Shown: positions 32,426-40,152 of the stretch, piece by piece
Position numbering within the stretch: the first letter of the stretch is position 1
Layout: each line of letters starts with the position of its first letter
Assembly: GCF_002078505.1 (NCBI RefSeq)
Contig: NZ_LUAV01000004.1
Location: 569,336-633,335, forward strand
Reading direction: 5' to 3'
DNA from: Ensifer aridi
GTDB lineage: Bacteria > Pseudomonadota > Alphaproteobacteria > Rhizobiales > Rhizobiaceae
DNA: 64,000 nt
Position numbers and translations under genes: made by a program
Notes under the pieces: model-generated
Told to the model about the DNA's origin: nothing
Databases searched by the model: none
The model's input: the letters and a program-made list of their open reading frames with translations, nothing else

Positions 32426-32692
32426 TCAACCGTAGTCTCGCGGACCGGAAAAGACGTGGTGGGCGCGGACGACCTCTTCCGGAGGCGTCTCGGTTGCGGT
32501 GCAGAAGGCCATCAGGGTCGGCTCGTGGTCCATCAGGAACGCGACGAGTCCGCCCATGAAGCCTGGATCGCCGGCCGCGCTGCGCAACGAGGCCACATCC
32601 GTGCCGGTCAACGCCAGGAAGCGCGACATGAGTTCCGGCTCGCCCGCGAGCCAGGTGAGGATGGCGATCGCCGTATCGTCAGCACTCTTCAT
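32426..32692 (-). CDS. DUF3572 family protein
   Basis: An 88-residue soluble, mostly helical acidic protein starting MKSADDTAIAILTWLAGEPE. The sequence pattern (WLAGEPELMSRFLALTG, then GFMGGLVAFLMDHEPTLMAF) matches what I know as DUF3572, a Rhizobiales family of unknown function found next to divK. It is divergent from divK, with about 156 bases between the starts. Confidence 0.82.
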   Translation of the reverse strand: MKSADDTAIAILTWLAGEPELMSRFLALTGTDVASLRSAAGDPGFMGGLVAFLMDHEPTLMAFCTATETPPEEVVRAHHVFSGPRDYG

Positions 32693-32848
32693 GATGTCGG
32701 GCCTCTTCTCATTTGGCGGCCGGAATTACCTATTTTTCAACCAAATAGCGCTAGCCTGCCAATCGATGAAATGCGTCGAGTCGTCGGTTGTGCAACTTAT
32801 ATGTCTTAGGTGGACTTGCAAGGCGGCGGCAGACAACAAGGAATCGAC

Positions 32849-33220
32849 ATGCCCAAACAGGTGATGATTGTTGAGGACAACGAGCTGAACATGAAGCTCT
32901 TCCGCGACCTGATCGAGGCCTCGGGCTATGCTACGATCCAGACGCGCAACGGCATGGAGGCGCTGGAGCTTGCGCGCAAGCACCGGCCCGACCTGATCCT
33001 GATGGACATCCAACTGCCGGAGGTGTCCGGCCTGGAAGTCACGAAGTGGCTCAAGGAGGACGACGAGCTGCACGTCATTCCCGTTATTGCCGTGACCGCT
33101 TTTGCGATGAAGGGCGACGAGGAGCGCATCCGTCAGGGCGGATGCGAGGCCTATGTTTCCAAACCGATTTCCGTTCCAAAATTCATTGAGACGATCAAGA
33201 CCTATCTGGGCGATGCCTGA
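32849..33220 (+). CDS. divK: Single-domain response regulator DivK
   Basis: An essential cell-cycle regulator phosphorylated by DivJ and PleC that controls the CckA-CtrA pathway. The 123-residue protein is only a receiver domain: acidic pocket Glu9-Asp10, phospho-acceptor Asp53 (LMDIQLPE), switch Thr83 and Lys105 (YVSKPIS). The ATG at 32849 gives [18 protein letters not shown], the DivK N-terminus; a longer frame from 32810 is rejected. pleD follows after 17 bases, the classical divK-pleD operon. Confidence 0.95.
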   Translation: MPKQVMIVEDNELNMKLFRDLIEASGYATIQTRNGMEALELARKHRPDLILMDIQLPEVSGLEVTKWLKEDDELHVIPVIAVTAFAMKGDEERIRQGGCEAYVSKPISVPKFIETIKTYLGDA

Positions 33221-33237
33221 ATGCCGGGAATATTGAT

Positions 33238-34605
33238 ATGACTGCGCGTATCCTCGTCGTCGACGATGTACCAGCCAACGTGAAGCTGCTGGAAGCGCGG
33301 CTAATGGCCGAATATTTCGACGTTCTGACGGCCGGGGACGGGCATTCCGCATTGGCGATCTGCGAGAAGACGCCGATCGATCTGATCCTGCTCGATATCA
33401 TGATGCCAGGTATGGATGGCTTCGAAGTCTGCGAGAGGCTGAAGGCGAACAGCCGCACGTCGCATATTCCGGTCGTCATGGTGACGGCCCTCGATCAGCC
33501 TTCGGATCGCGTGCGCGGACTGAAGGCCGGAGCGGACGACTTCCTGACGAAGCCCGTCAACGATCTGCAACTGATGTCGCGGGTGAAAAGTCTCGTCCGG
33601 CTGAAGAACGTCAGCGACGAGTTGCGCCTGAGGGCGCAGACCGCCCATACGATCGGGCTGCAGGAACTCGCGCGGCTCGACCGCCCGGATGAGCCCGGCA
33701 ATATCCTGCTCGTCGATGGCCGGGCCTCCTCGCAGGAGCGGCTCGTGCGCGCTCTGAGCCCGATTGCCGAGGTTTCCGTCATCTCGGATCCGCAGGCCGC
33801 TCTCTTCGAGGCCGCCGAGAACAGTTTCGATCTCGTGATCGTCAACGCGAACTTCGACGACTACGACCCGCTGCGTCTGTGCTCGCAGCTGCGCTCGCTC
33901 GAGCGGACACGCTTCATTCCCCTCCTGCTGGTCACGGAGCAGGGTCACGACGAAATGATCGTCCGCGCACTAGAGCTCGGCGTGACGGACTATATCATGC
34001 GTCCCGTCGATCCAAACGAACTGGTCGCTCGCTCTCTCACACAGATCCGGCGCAAACTCTGCAATGATCGTCTGCGCGCGAGCGTGCAGCAGACGATCGA
34101 ATTGGCGATTACGGACGATCTCACCGGATTGCACAACAGACGCTATCTCGACGGCCATCTTAAACTGCTGATGGATCGGGCGGGCGCGCGCGGTCGACCG
34201 CTGTCGATTTGCATTACCGATATCGATCGCTTCAAGCGTGTGAACGACACCTATGGCCACGATGCGGGCGACGAGGTGCTGCGCGAATTTGCCAATCGTG
34301 TTCGCGCTACCGTTCGGGGAGCGGATCTTGCCTGCCGTTTCGGCGGGGAGGAGTTCGTGATCGTCATGCCCGACACGACGCCAGAGATGGCGGCGATCGT
34401 CGCGGAGCGCCTTCGACTAATGGTTGAGAGTCGCGGATTCGACATTCCGCGTGCAGATACGGTCCTGAGCGTCACGGCATCGCTTGGAATCGCGAGCCTG
34501 AGGCCTGAAGGGGACACGGCCGAGGCTCTCCTGAAAAGGGCCGATATGGCTCTTTATCAGGCGAAGAACGGTGGTCGCAACCGGGTCGTTGCCGCCGCCG
34601 CCTGA
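33238..34605 (+). CDS. pleD: Diguanylate cyclase response regulator PleD
   Basis: This protein makes cyclic di-GMP in response to phosphorylation and links the cell cycle to surface and motility programmes. The 455-residue protein has receiver domain 1 (Asp53 in LLDIMMPG), an adaptor receiver domain 2 at about 155-275, and a GGDEF domain from about 290. The active site is GGEEF (369-373). The allosteric inhibitory I-site RGAD (360-363) lies exactly five residues upstream, so the enzyme should be active and feedback-controlled. It is co-transcribed with divK. Confidence 0.95.
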   Translation: MTARILVVDDVPANVKLLEARLMAEYFDVLTAGDGHSALAICEKTPIDLILLDIMMPGMDGFEVCERLKANSRTSHIPVVMVTALDQPSDRVRGLKAGADDFLTKPVNDLQLMSRVKSLVRLKNVSDELRLRAQTAHTIGLQELARLDRPDEPGNILLVDGRASSQERLVRALSPIAEVSVISDPQAALFEAAENSFDLVIVNANFDDYDPLRLCSQLRSLERTRFIPLLLVTEQGHDEMIVRALELGVTDYIMRPVDPNELVARSLTQIRRKLCNDRLRASVQQTIELAITDDLTGLHNRRYLDGHLKLLMDRAGARGRPLSICITDIDRFKRVNDTYGHDAGDEVLREFANRVRATVRGADLACRFGGEEFVIVMPDTTPEMAAIVAERLRLMVESRGFDIPRADTVLSVTASLGIASLRPEGDTAEALLKRADMALYQAKNGGRNRVVAAAA

Positions 34606-34765
34606 TCACTCCGAACGTAATTCTTCGGCGATCGCGAAGCGCTCATTCTCCCCCTCTTGCCAAGGTTCTCTTAGGTTGTATTCTCTGCCGCGTCGCTGTG
34701 CTGGGGCAACGCACTTCCATGGGCGATGGGTTCGGGGGCTGTCCGAATCTGAGACAGAATTAACC

Positions 34766-34793
34766 AAACGCCGAGCAACCTGCTTCGGCGTTT
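34766..34793 (+). terminator. Possible terminator hairpin after pleD
   Basis: AAACGCCGA (34766-34774) pairs with TCGGCGTTT (34785-34793), nine base pairs with a ten-base loop. The eight-T run comes only about 14 bases later, so it is an imperfect terminator, but it is the only candidate behind pleD. Confidence 0.4.
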
Positions 34794-34869
34794 AAGAATT
34801 CGTTGATTTTTTTTCATTTTCAGGCAATGCTGATAAGCGAGGAAGTAGGACTTCCATAGCTATCGGTTA

Positions 34870-35014
34870 CCCCATGATGCTCAGGTCCGCCGCATCTCCT
34901 GGGTCGTGGGGTCGGTCGGCTGGCTTCCGATTCGCGGATTCCTCGTGCCGCAGCCGGGACCAGCCGACCCCCTTTCGCAAACGCCGCTTCGAAAGAAGCG
35001 GCGTTTCGTTTTTC
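34870..35014 (+). ncRNA. Candidate structured small RNA between pleD and rpmG
   Basis: The 508-base gap between pleD and rpmG has no convincing protein gene. A GC-rich segment forms a long hairpin with perfect arms GGTCGGCTGG (34914-34923) and CCAGCCGACC (34960-34969). Eleven bases later comes a strong intrinsic terminator (34980-35014). A terminator this strong, about 380 bases after pleD and following a second hairpin, suggests an independent transcript. Its 5' end, set here near 34870, is a guess. I cannot assign it to a known family; it lacks the core motifs of SRP RNA, tmRNA and RNase P RNA. Confidence 0.5.
34980..35014 (+). terminator. Strong intrinsic terminator, plus strand
   Basis: AACGCCGCTTC and GAAGCGGCGTT form a perfect 11-bp stem closed by a GAAA tetraloop, then TCGTTTTTC. 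This is a classic Rho-independent terminator reading left to right. It faces the rpmG terminator about 50 bases away. Confidence 0.85.
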
Positions 35015-35055
35015 TACTGCTGCACAGTGTTGCGCAACATATCTGGGCGCAGCCG

Positions 35056-35088
35056 AAAAGAAAAAGCGCCGACCTTGACGGCGGCGCT
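35056..35088 (-). terminator. Terminator of rpmG
   Basis: On the minus strand, AGCGCCG and CGGCGCT (35082-35088 and 35065-35071) form a seven-base-pair GC stem followed by TTTTTCTTTT. It lies 26 bases after the rpmG stop and reads in the rpmG direction. Confidence 0.75.
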
Positions 35089-35113
35089 CCTCGATCAACA
35101 GGAAATGGCGATC

Positions 35114-35281
35114 TTACTTGATCTTCGTTTCCTTGAATTCGACGTGCTTCTTGACGATCGGATCGTACTTCGTCTTCGTCATCTTTTCCGTCATCGTGCG
35201 GCTGTTCTTGGTCGTGACGTAGAAGTAACCCGTGTCGGCCGTCGACAGCAGCTTGATCTTGATGGTGGTAGCTTTCGCCAT
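35114..35281 (-). CDS. rpmG: 50S ribosomal protein L33
   Basis: A small basic large-subunit protein of 55 residues, reading [20 protein letters not shown] and ending VEFKETKIK. It contains the family pattern [20 protein letters not shown]. The alphaproteobacterial form lacks the zinc-binding cysteines. It is monocistronic, with its own terminator downstream. Rhizobial genomes keep rpmG next to pleD, as here. Confidence 0.95.
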   Translation of the reverse strand: MAKATTIKIKLLSTADTGYFYVTTKNSRTMTEKMTKTKYDPIVKKHVEFKETKIK

Positions 35282-35376
35282 GGTCGTCCTGCCTTTATAA
35301 AAAAATGAAAGCCGTGGACAACCGGTTGCGGGCCACGGTCAAGGTTGGCGCGAAACTACAAATCGCGGCCGAAAAG

Positions 35377-36561
35377 TCAAGGCCGTTTTGGATTCAAAAC
35401 CATGCGGGCGAGGGTAAGAACCACATAAAGCCCGAAGAAACCCGCGATGGCCCAGGCAAAGCCGTTATTGCCGGTGACGTCCATCGCCGCGCCGATCACC
35501 TGCGGTCCCGCCACCGTGCCGACGGCGTAGGAGAAAACGAAGGCAGCATTCGCGGCGGCGAGATCCGCTCCCTGAAGCCGTGAGCCGAGATGGCTGAGGC
35601 CGACTGTGTAGAGGCCGGAGACGCATCCGCCCCAGAACAGGAGCACCAGCGCCATCAGGAACCAGCTCTCGATGAGCATGGGCAGGAAGAGGGCGCCCAC
35701 GAAGCCGATCAACGTCAGCGCCGACAGGATCCGTCGGCGGTCCTTCACGTGGTCGGAAAGCATGCCGAGTGGAATCTGGAAGATGAAATTGCCGATGCCC
35801 ATCACCGTCAGGAGCAGGGCGGCCTGCGATTCGGTGAAGCCCGCGCGCGTCCCGAAGATCGGAAACAGCGAGAGGCCGCCCGATTCGACCGCGCCGAAGA
35901 TAAAGACGGCTGCCGTCGCCGTCGGCACCAGGAAGACATAACGCATGAAGTGGCGCCCCGGCTTCTCGTCGAGCACCGGGCTTTCGTTACGTGCCAGAAA
36001 GATCGGAATCGCGGAAAGCAGGATTACGCCGGCGCCGACGGCGAAGGGCAGGACCCCTTCGCTGCCCAGGATCGAAAAGAGCAGGGGACCGCTCGCGAAG
36101 CCGAGCGACAGCACGGTGCCGTAGATGCCGAGCACGAAGCCGCGCCGGTTGGGCGGGGCCGTCGCATTGATCCAGAATTCCGAGAGAATGAAGAGAACAG
36201 TGATCGCACCGTGAAAGACGATGCGTAAGGGGAACCAGAGCCAGAAATTGGTGATGTAGTAGAAGCCAAGCGCGCTCGCCGCCGCGAACACTATGGCGAG
36301 AAGCATGGTTGGCGCGACGCCATGACGATGCGCAAATTTGGTCGTGAACGGGGCGGCTGCCATCGAGGCAAGGCCGGCCATCGCGGAATTCAGCCCGATC
36401 AGCGTCGGGGCGACGCCGCGCTTTTCCATGATGATGCTGAGGAGAGGCAGCCCGAGGCCGATCGCGATGCCGACGGCAGTGATCGAAGCGACCGCCGCGA
36501 TCAGCGACGGCCAGTGGATTTCGTCAACCGGTGCAGGCGTACCGGGCGGCGGCTTCGACAT
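35377..36561 (-). CDS. MFS transporter
   Basis: A 394-residue major facilitator with 12 predicted helices in two halves. Substrate unknown. The loop 2-3 region is KFAHRHGVAP and the second-half counterpart is LGMLSDHVKDRRRILS, a good match to the MFS D-x-x-x-[DR]-R-x signature. The N-terminal 20 residues are Pro-rich and cytoplasmic. The start lies 13 bases after the Nudix gene, so DUF983, Nudix and MFS form one unit. Similarity to the YcaD/sugar-transporter-like group is only an impression. Confidence 0.85.
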   Translation of the reverse strand: MSKPPPGTPAPVDEIHWPSLIAAVASITAVGIAIGLGLPLLSIIMEKRGVAPTLIGLNSAMAGLASMAAAPFTTKFAHRHGVAPTMLLAIVFAAASALGFYYITNFWLWFPLRIVFHGAITVLFILSEFWINATAPPNRRGFVLGIYGTVLSLGFASGPLLFSILGSEGVLPFAVGAGVILLSAIPIFLARNESPVLDEKPGRHFMRYVFLVPTATAAVFIFGAVESGGLSLFPIFGTRAGFTESQAALLLTVMGIGNFIFQIPLGMLSDHVKDRRRILSALTLIGFVGALFLPMLIESWFLMALVLLFWGGCVSGLYTVGLSHLGSRLQGADLAAANAAFVFSYAVGTVAGPQVIGAAMDVTGNNGFAWAIAGFFGLYVVLTLARMVLNPKRP

Positions 36562-36574
36562 GCGGCAAGAATCC

Positions 36575-37288
36575 TCAGAAAAGCGTGCGAACGGGGCGCC
36601 CGTGGCGCGTGAAGTAGAACGGTACGGCCCTTTCAGGCGCGAGGGACGGATCCGATTCGAGCCCGCTTCTCAGATCCGAAAGGATGATGGCGGTGATCTC
36701 CGGCACATGGAGGGAGGAAAAATCGCTGACATCGATCCACTGCAAATCCTGAAGCTCCCGGCTTTCCAGAACCAGCGAGGGATCGATCTCGGCTTCGTCC
36801 GCGAAAACCGCGAAGAACCGCGTGTCGAACCGCCTCGGGTGTCCCGGAGGGGTAATGGCTCGAGCCATATAGCGCAAGTTCGAAAGATCGGGAAGGAAAG
36901 GAAGGGATGCGCTCTTCCGGCCGTGTGCCTTGCCGAGGCTCACGCCCGCCTCCTCGTAAAGTTCCCTGGCGGCGGCCAGTGCGAGCGCCCGAGCGCGACT
37001 ATCGGTAATCGGCTGCCCGTGTGTCACCTTGAGCGATCGCAGCACCGCAGGGTGAAGATCGCCCGTAAATCCCAGACGGTGATCGTCCGGATCGCGGCGG
37101 CCACCGGGAAAAACATAGAGATCCGGCAAGAAGGCATGGGCGCTGTGCCGTCTTCCCATCAACACGCGGACGCCTCTGCCCGATCGGTCGAGAAGCATGA
37201 TGGAGGCCGCGTCGCGCGGTCTCACCCACGGGTGTTTTCGTGTTTCGGTCTGCTGCACGGAGTCGTCGCCCCGGCGCTCCGGTGTCAT
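36575..37288 (-). CDS. NUDIX hydrolase
   Basis: A 237-residue hydrolase, probably acting on a nucleoside-diphosphate derivative such as a CoA ester. The Nudix helix is AAARELYEEAGV, preserving the REUxEExGU part of the box; the first Gly and Glu positions of the box are displaced by a long insertion (about 66-100), as in NUDT19-like proteins. The N-terminal strand RPRDAASIMLL and the segment AFLPDLYVFPGGRRD fit that group. Its ATG overlaps the TGA of the DUF983 gene. Confidence 0.85.
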   Translation of the reverse strand: MTPERRGDDSVQQTETRKHPWVRPRDAASIMLLDRSGRGVRVLMGRRHSAHAFLPDLYVFPGGRRDPDDHRLGFTGDLHPAVLRSLKVTHGQPITDSRARALALAAARELYEEAGVSLGKAHGRKSASLPFLPDLSNLRYMARAITPPGHPRRFDTRFFAVFADEAEIDPSLVLESRELQDLQWIDVSDFSSLHVPEITAIILSDLRSGLESDPSLAPERAVPFYFTRHGRPVRTLF

Positions 37289-37740
37289 GCGGAAGGATCC
37301 CGCGGCGGCAGGGTGTCCTCGGGCCGGTCCTCATGGCCACCGAAGCCGTGCATTTTCAGCGCCCACTGCAGCCCGATGACGGCGCCTTTGACCGGCTGCA
37401 TGAGGGCGACGGCACTGGCAAGCGTCACCGGCGCCCAGATCGCCAGGTGCTGCCACGTCGAAAGCGGCAGCACTAGGTCGGTCATCATATAGCCGCCAAG
37501 CACGACATGGCCGACAATGGTGACGACGATATAAGGCGGGAAGTCGTCGGCGCGGTGATGGTCCATGCGTTCGCCGCAGGCATCGCAAGCGTCCACCGAT
37601 TTGAGGAAGGCGCGAAACAGGCGGCCGCGGCCGCAGGCCGGGCAGGTCCCGAAAAAGCCGCGCTTCATCGACCGGCCGACTGGCCGCTCATCGCTCTCCG
37701 CTCCACCAAGTCGGACCATCTCCGTCGCCGTTGCCTTCAT
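37285..37740 (-). CDS. DUF983 family membrane protein
   Basis: A 151-residue protein with an N-terminal zinc-ribbon-like pair of CxxC motifs (TCPACGRGRLF and ACDACGERM) and two transmembrane helices (about 73-95 and 101-123), the DUF983 architecture. Function unknown. The start at 37740 follows AAGGA; an in-frame upstream start would add 11 residues. It lies 40 bases after rnr and overlaps the Nudix gene by four bases. Confidence 0.86.
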   Translation of the reverse strand: MKATATEMVRLGGAESDERPVGRSMKRGFFGTCPACGRGRLFRAFLKSVDACDACGERMDHHRADDFPPYIVVTIVGHVVLGGYMMTDLVLPLSTWQHLAIWAPVTLASAVALMQPVKGAVIGLQWALKMHGFGGHEDRPEDTLPPRDPSA

Positions 37741-37780
37741 GCCCAAATCCTTCGTACCGGACGGCCGGCGCATCCGGCCA

Positions 37781-40150
37781 TCAGCGCCGCCCGCGCGGCG
37801 CTCGCGTTCCCGGCCGCTTGCGGTCGCTCGATCGCTGGCGCCGACCGGCCTTGTGGAAGGAGCGCATCGCCGTCGGCATCTTTCGCCCCTCGCTTAACAT
37901 CTCGAAGCGGAGCGCGCCTGCAAGTGGAACTGCCTCTGCCAGCTTGACCCGAACCGGGTCGCCGAGACGATAGCCCAGACCGGACTTCTCCCCGGAGAGG
38001 GCCTGATGCGCTTCGTCATAGATGAAATAGTCGCGCCCGAGCGTAGATATAGGGATGAAGCCGTCGGCGCCATAGGAGGGAAGGGTGACAAAAAGTCCCG
38101 CCTTGGTGACCCCTGAAACGCGCCCGTCGAATTCTTCTCCGACGCGGCCGTTCAGATGGTGGGCGATCAACCGATCAACGGTGTCGCGTTCGGCTGCCAT
38201 CGCGCGTCGTTCGAAGGTGGAGATTTCGGCGGCAATGTCATCCAGCACGCCTTCCTCCTGCGGCGTGATTCCACCTTCGCCAAGGCCAAGCGAAGCAACG
38301 AGCGCCCGGTGGACGATCAGGTCGGCATAGCGCCGAATCGGAGAGGTGAAGTGCGCGTAGCGCATCAGGTTGAGACCGAAATGGCCGATGTTTTCCGGGC
38401 TGTAGATCGCCTGACTTTGCGACCGCAGCACCATTTCGTTGACCATCGTCTCGTAGGGCTTGCCATCCGCCTTTGCGAGGATGCCGTTGAAGTTGTTTGC
38501 GCGCATGTTGCCGCCCTTGGCAAGCGAGATGTCAAGCGTTGCCAGGAATTCGCGCAGGCTTTCCTGCTTGGCGAGCGAGGGTTGATCGTGGACGCGGTAG
38601 ATCAGCGCCTGACGTTTCTGCTCCAGGGTTTCGGCCGCCGCGACATTGGCCTGGATCATCATTTCCTCGATGAGCTTGTGGGCATCGAGACGCTCCGGGA
38701 CGAAGACCCGGTCGACGGTGCCATCCGGCTTCAAGATGATCTTGCGCTCCGGCACGTCGAGCTCGAGCGGCTGGCGCCGCTCCCGTCCGCGCGTGAGGAT
38801 GCGATAGGCTTCCCACAGCGGCTTTAGGATCGGCTCCAAAATGGGGCCGGTCTTTTCGTCCGGAGCTCCGTCGATTGCGGCCTGGGCCTGCTGGTAGGAG
38901 AGCTTGGCGGCGCTTCGCATCATGATGCGATGAAACGTATGGCCGGCCTTGCGACCCTCCCTGGAGAATCGCATCCGCACGGCGAGCGCCGGACGGTCGA
39001 CGCCCTCCTTTAGCGAGCAGAGGTCGTTGGAAATGCGCTCGGGTAGCATCGGCACGACGCGATCTGGGAAGTAGACGGAGTTTCCGCGTTTCAGCGCTTC
39101 AAGGTCGAGCGCCGACTTTGGCTTGACGTACCAGGAGACGTCGGCGATCGCGACCGTGACGATGACGCCGCCGGGATTGTCGGGCGACGGGTCCGGTTCG
39201 GCGTAGACGGCGTCGTCGTGATCCTTGGCGTCCGCCGGGTCGATCGTGATCAGCGGCAGCGAGCGCCAGTCCTCGCGATGCGCCATCGTCGCAGGCTGCG
39301 CCGCTTCGGCCTCCTTCAGCACGCGCTCCGGAAAGACGTGCGGGATGCCGTGCGCATGGATCGCGATCATCGAGATCGCCTTTTCGGAGGCGACCGAGCC
39401 GATGACGGTTTGCACCTGGGCGCGCGGCAGGCCGTAACGGCCGATCCGTGCGAGATGCACCTCGACGAGGTCGCCGTCTTTGGCTTCGCCGGTAAACTCG
39501 GCATCCACGAGGACTTCCTCGCCGCGCTTGTCGATCGGCATCAGCCGGCCGCCACCACCGGGGGCGGCTCGAAAGACCCCGAGTACGGCGTCCTTGCGCT
39601 TGTCGAGCACCTTGATGATGCGCGCGGTGTATGCGGGGCCGCCGCGTTCCTTCGAGGGAAAGATCTTGGCGAGCACCCGGTCGCCGAGACCGCCGACCGG
39701 TGCCTTGCCTTTTGTCTTCGCGACGCTCGACTGACGGATCAGCACTGCCGGCGCAACGCCGTCGTCGTCCAACCACTCGGCCGGCCGGCCGATCAGGTCG
39801 CCGTCGATGTCGCGAATGGTGATGTCGAGCACGGCGACAGGCGGAAGCCCACCGGGACGGACGAGCGACTTGCGCTTCTTTTCGACGAGGCCGTCCTCTT
39901 CCAGCGAACGCAACACCGCCTTGAGTTCCACGCGCGCTTCCCCCTTCAGGCCGAAAGCCTTGGCGATCTCGCGCTTTGAGGCCTGTTGCGGGTTTTCGGC
40001 GATGAAGCGCATCAGCACATCGCGGGGCGGGACGACGCCTTGAACGATCGTCTCCTTCTCGGCAGCCGCTGTCGTCCTGGCCGCGCGGCCGCTTTTCTTG
40101 CCTGCGCCCTTTCCGGGCGTTTCGGTCGGGTCGCGCGGGAGTCTGGTCAA
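37781..40150 (-). CDS. rnr: Ribonuclease R
   Basis: This processive 3'-to-5' exoribonuclease degrades structured RNA. It is about 789 residues from the TTG at 40150, two bases after the topA stop, with AAGGGC upstream; no good ATG exists. The order is an N-terminal winged helix (RDVLMRFIAENPQQASKREI), cold-shock domains, the RNB catalytic core with DPADAKDHDDAVYAE (metal-binding Asp residues), then an S1 domain (VGEEFDGRVSGVTKAGLFV) and a basic Arg-rich tail. The frame is open far upstream inside topA, but that part is not coding. Confidence 0.93.
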   Translation of the reverse strand: MTRLPRDPTETPGKGAGKKSGRAARTTAAAEKETIVQGVVPPRDVLMRFIAENPQQASKREIAKAFGLKGEARVELKAVLRSLEEDGLVEKKRKSLVRPGGLPPVAVLDITIRDIDGDLIGRPAEWLDDDGVAPAVLIRQSSVAKTKGKAPVGGLGDRVLAKIFPSKERGGPAYTARIIKVLDKRKDAVLGVFRAAPGGGGRLMPIDKRGEEVLVDAEFTGEAKDGDLVEVHLARIGRYGLPRAQVQTVIGSVASEKAISMIAIHAHGIPHVFPERVLKEAEAAQPATMAHREDWRSLPLITIDPADAKDHDDAVYAEPDPSPDNPGGVIVTVAIADVSWYVKPKSALDLEALKRGNSVYFPDRVVPMLPERISNDLCSLKEGVDRPALAVRMRFSREGRKAGHTFHRIMMRSAAKLSYQQAQAAIDGAPDEKTGPILEPILKPLWEAYRILTRGRERRQPLELDVPERKIILKPDGTVDRVFVPERLDAHKLIEEMMIQANVAAAETLEQKRQALIYRVHDQPSLAKQESLREFLATLDISLAKGGNMRANNFNGILAKADGKPYETMVNEMVLRSQSQAIYSPENIGHFGLNLMRYAHFTSPIRRYADLIVHRALVASLGLGEGGITPQEEGVLDDIAAEISTFERRAMAAERDTVDRLIAHHLNGRVGEEFDGRVSGVTKAGLFVTLPSYGADGFIPISTLGRDYFIYDEAHQALSGEKSGLGYRLGDPVRVKLAEAVPLAGALRFEMLSEGRKMPTAMRSFHKAGRRQRSSDRKRPGTRAPRGRR

Positions 40151-40152
40151 TG

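Noticed and set aside
34874..35308. A 144-codon frame across the pleD-rpmG gap
   Set aside because: It crosses two terminators and is antisense to rpmG, with no ribosome binding site.
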